From the NCBI GenBank assembly GCA_027946555.1, contig JAPEVC010000399.1, positions 1-17,918 of the forward strand: a stretch of DNA of 17,918 bases. The letters run 5' to 3'. The stretch is from Gnomoniopsis sp. IMI 355080. Its lineage: Eukaryota > Ascomycota > Sordariomycetes > Diaporthales > Gnomoniaceae. Below, one piece after another: positions 17,841 through 17,918 of this stretch. Each line of letters starts with the position of its first letter. Position 1 is the first letter of the stretch. Position numbers and translations under genes: made by a program. The notes below the pieces were generated by a model. The model was not told the origin of the DNA. It did no database searches and was given only the letters and a program-made list of their open reading frames with translations.

Positions 17841-17918
17841 TGCTCTGGCTCTCTCCCACCACCTCCTAGCTCCATGCTGCTCCATGTTCGTGTCTCTCTT
17901 TTTCCCACCCCCCAGTCC
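17841..17918 (+). promoter_or_regulatory. CT-rich tract at right edge, possible start of a rightward gene
   Basis: Strongly C/T-rich on the plus strand to the window end, like the tract before the helicase. ATGs at 17874 and 17884 both open frames that run off the edge, and CCCCCAG near the end could also be a splice acceptor. It may be the leader or first codons of a gene beyond the window, but too little is present to say. Confidence 0.3.

Larger units (their letters stand above)
15957..17918. other. right-hand intergenic region, repeats but no supported gene
   Basis: Almost 2 kb. Its left part should be the XRCC4 promoter. It contains a repeat/hairpin module (16099-16137), tandem repeats (16675-16704, 16812-16835), CCTAGG palindromes, a TA-rich patch (about 16956-17002), a hairpin (17454-17490) and a GC-richer, CT-rich right end. 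Leftward frames at 17023-17445 (140 codons) and 17513-17908 (131 codons, no ATG at its start) lack recognisable domains and are not called. Confidence 0.5.

Noticed and set aside
17513..17908. Leftward 131-codon frame at the right edge
   Set aside because: Begins at GTG, Gly/Pro/His-rich low-information sequence in a GC-rich patch; no family resemblance.

Overview
The window looks like a piece of nuclear chromosome from a filamentous ascomycete (Pezizomycotina, probably Sordariomycetes; the class is an inference). The reasons are short spliceosomal introns (mostly 50-133 nt) with GTAAGT/GTACGT-like donors and CTAAC/CTGAC-like branch sites, monocistronic genes on both strands, CT-rich leader tracts, and fungal-type protein families. 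There is no sign of operons, rRNA, tRNA, CRISPR or an intact transposon.

I assembled six protein-coding genes, five of them by joining exons across inferred introns that restore one open frame. From left to right: (1) a leftward gene (449-1648, three exons) fusing a transposase-type tandem helix-turn-helix to a fungal pair of zinc fingers; (2) a leftward single-exon gene (2082-3734) for a type II membrane glycosyltransferase-like protein; (3) about 1.7 kb with no supported gene; (4) a leftward MutY/MUTYH adenine DNA glycosylase (5454-7402, two exons); (5) a divergent promoter region of about 0.96 kb; (6) a rightward MOV10/SDE3-type SF1 RNA helicase (8362-11318, three exons); (7) about 1.15 kb with no supported gene; (8) a rightward aldo-keto reductase (12475-13701, three exons) with a probable optional mitochondrial presequence; (9) a convergent spacer; (10) a leftward XRCC4/Lif1 non-homologous end-joining factor (14316-15956, three exons); (11) almost 2 kb of right-hand intergenic DNA with microsatellites, palindromes and a hairpin, ending in a CT-rich tract that may lead into a rightward gene outside the window.

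The genes do not form a pathway. Two are DNA-repair factors (base excision of A opposite 8-oxoG, and end joining), one is an RNA helicase of the type used in small-RNA silencing, and the others are a reductase, a Golgi-type transferase and a probable DNA-binding protein. No complete new system is evident. The points most worth checking are the HTH-zinc-finger fusion, a canonical PCNA-binding box between the two domains of the MutY homologue, an open in-frame acidic/tyrosine-rich extension after the helicase stop codon, the two-start arrangement of the reductase, and a compact repeat/hairpin/TGAGTCA module upstream of XRCC4.

All exon joins and family assignments were made by eye from the sequence; no database search or RNA evidence was available.
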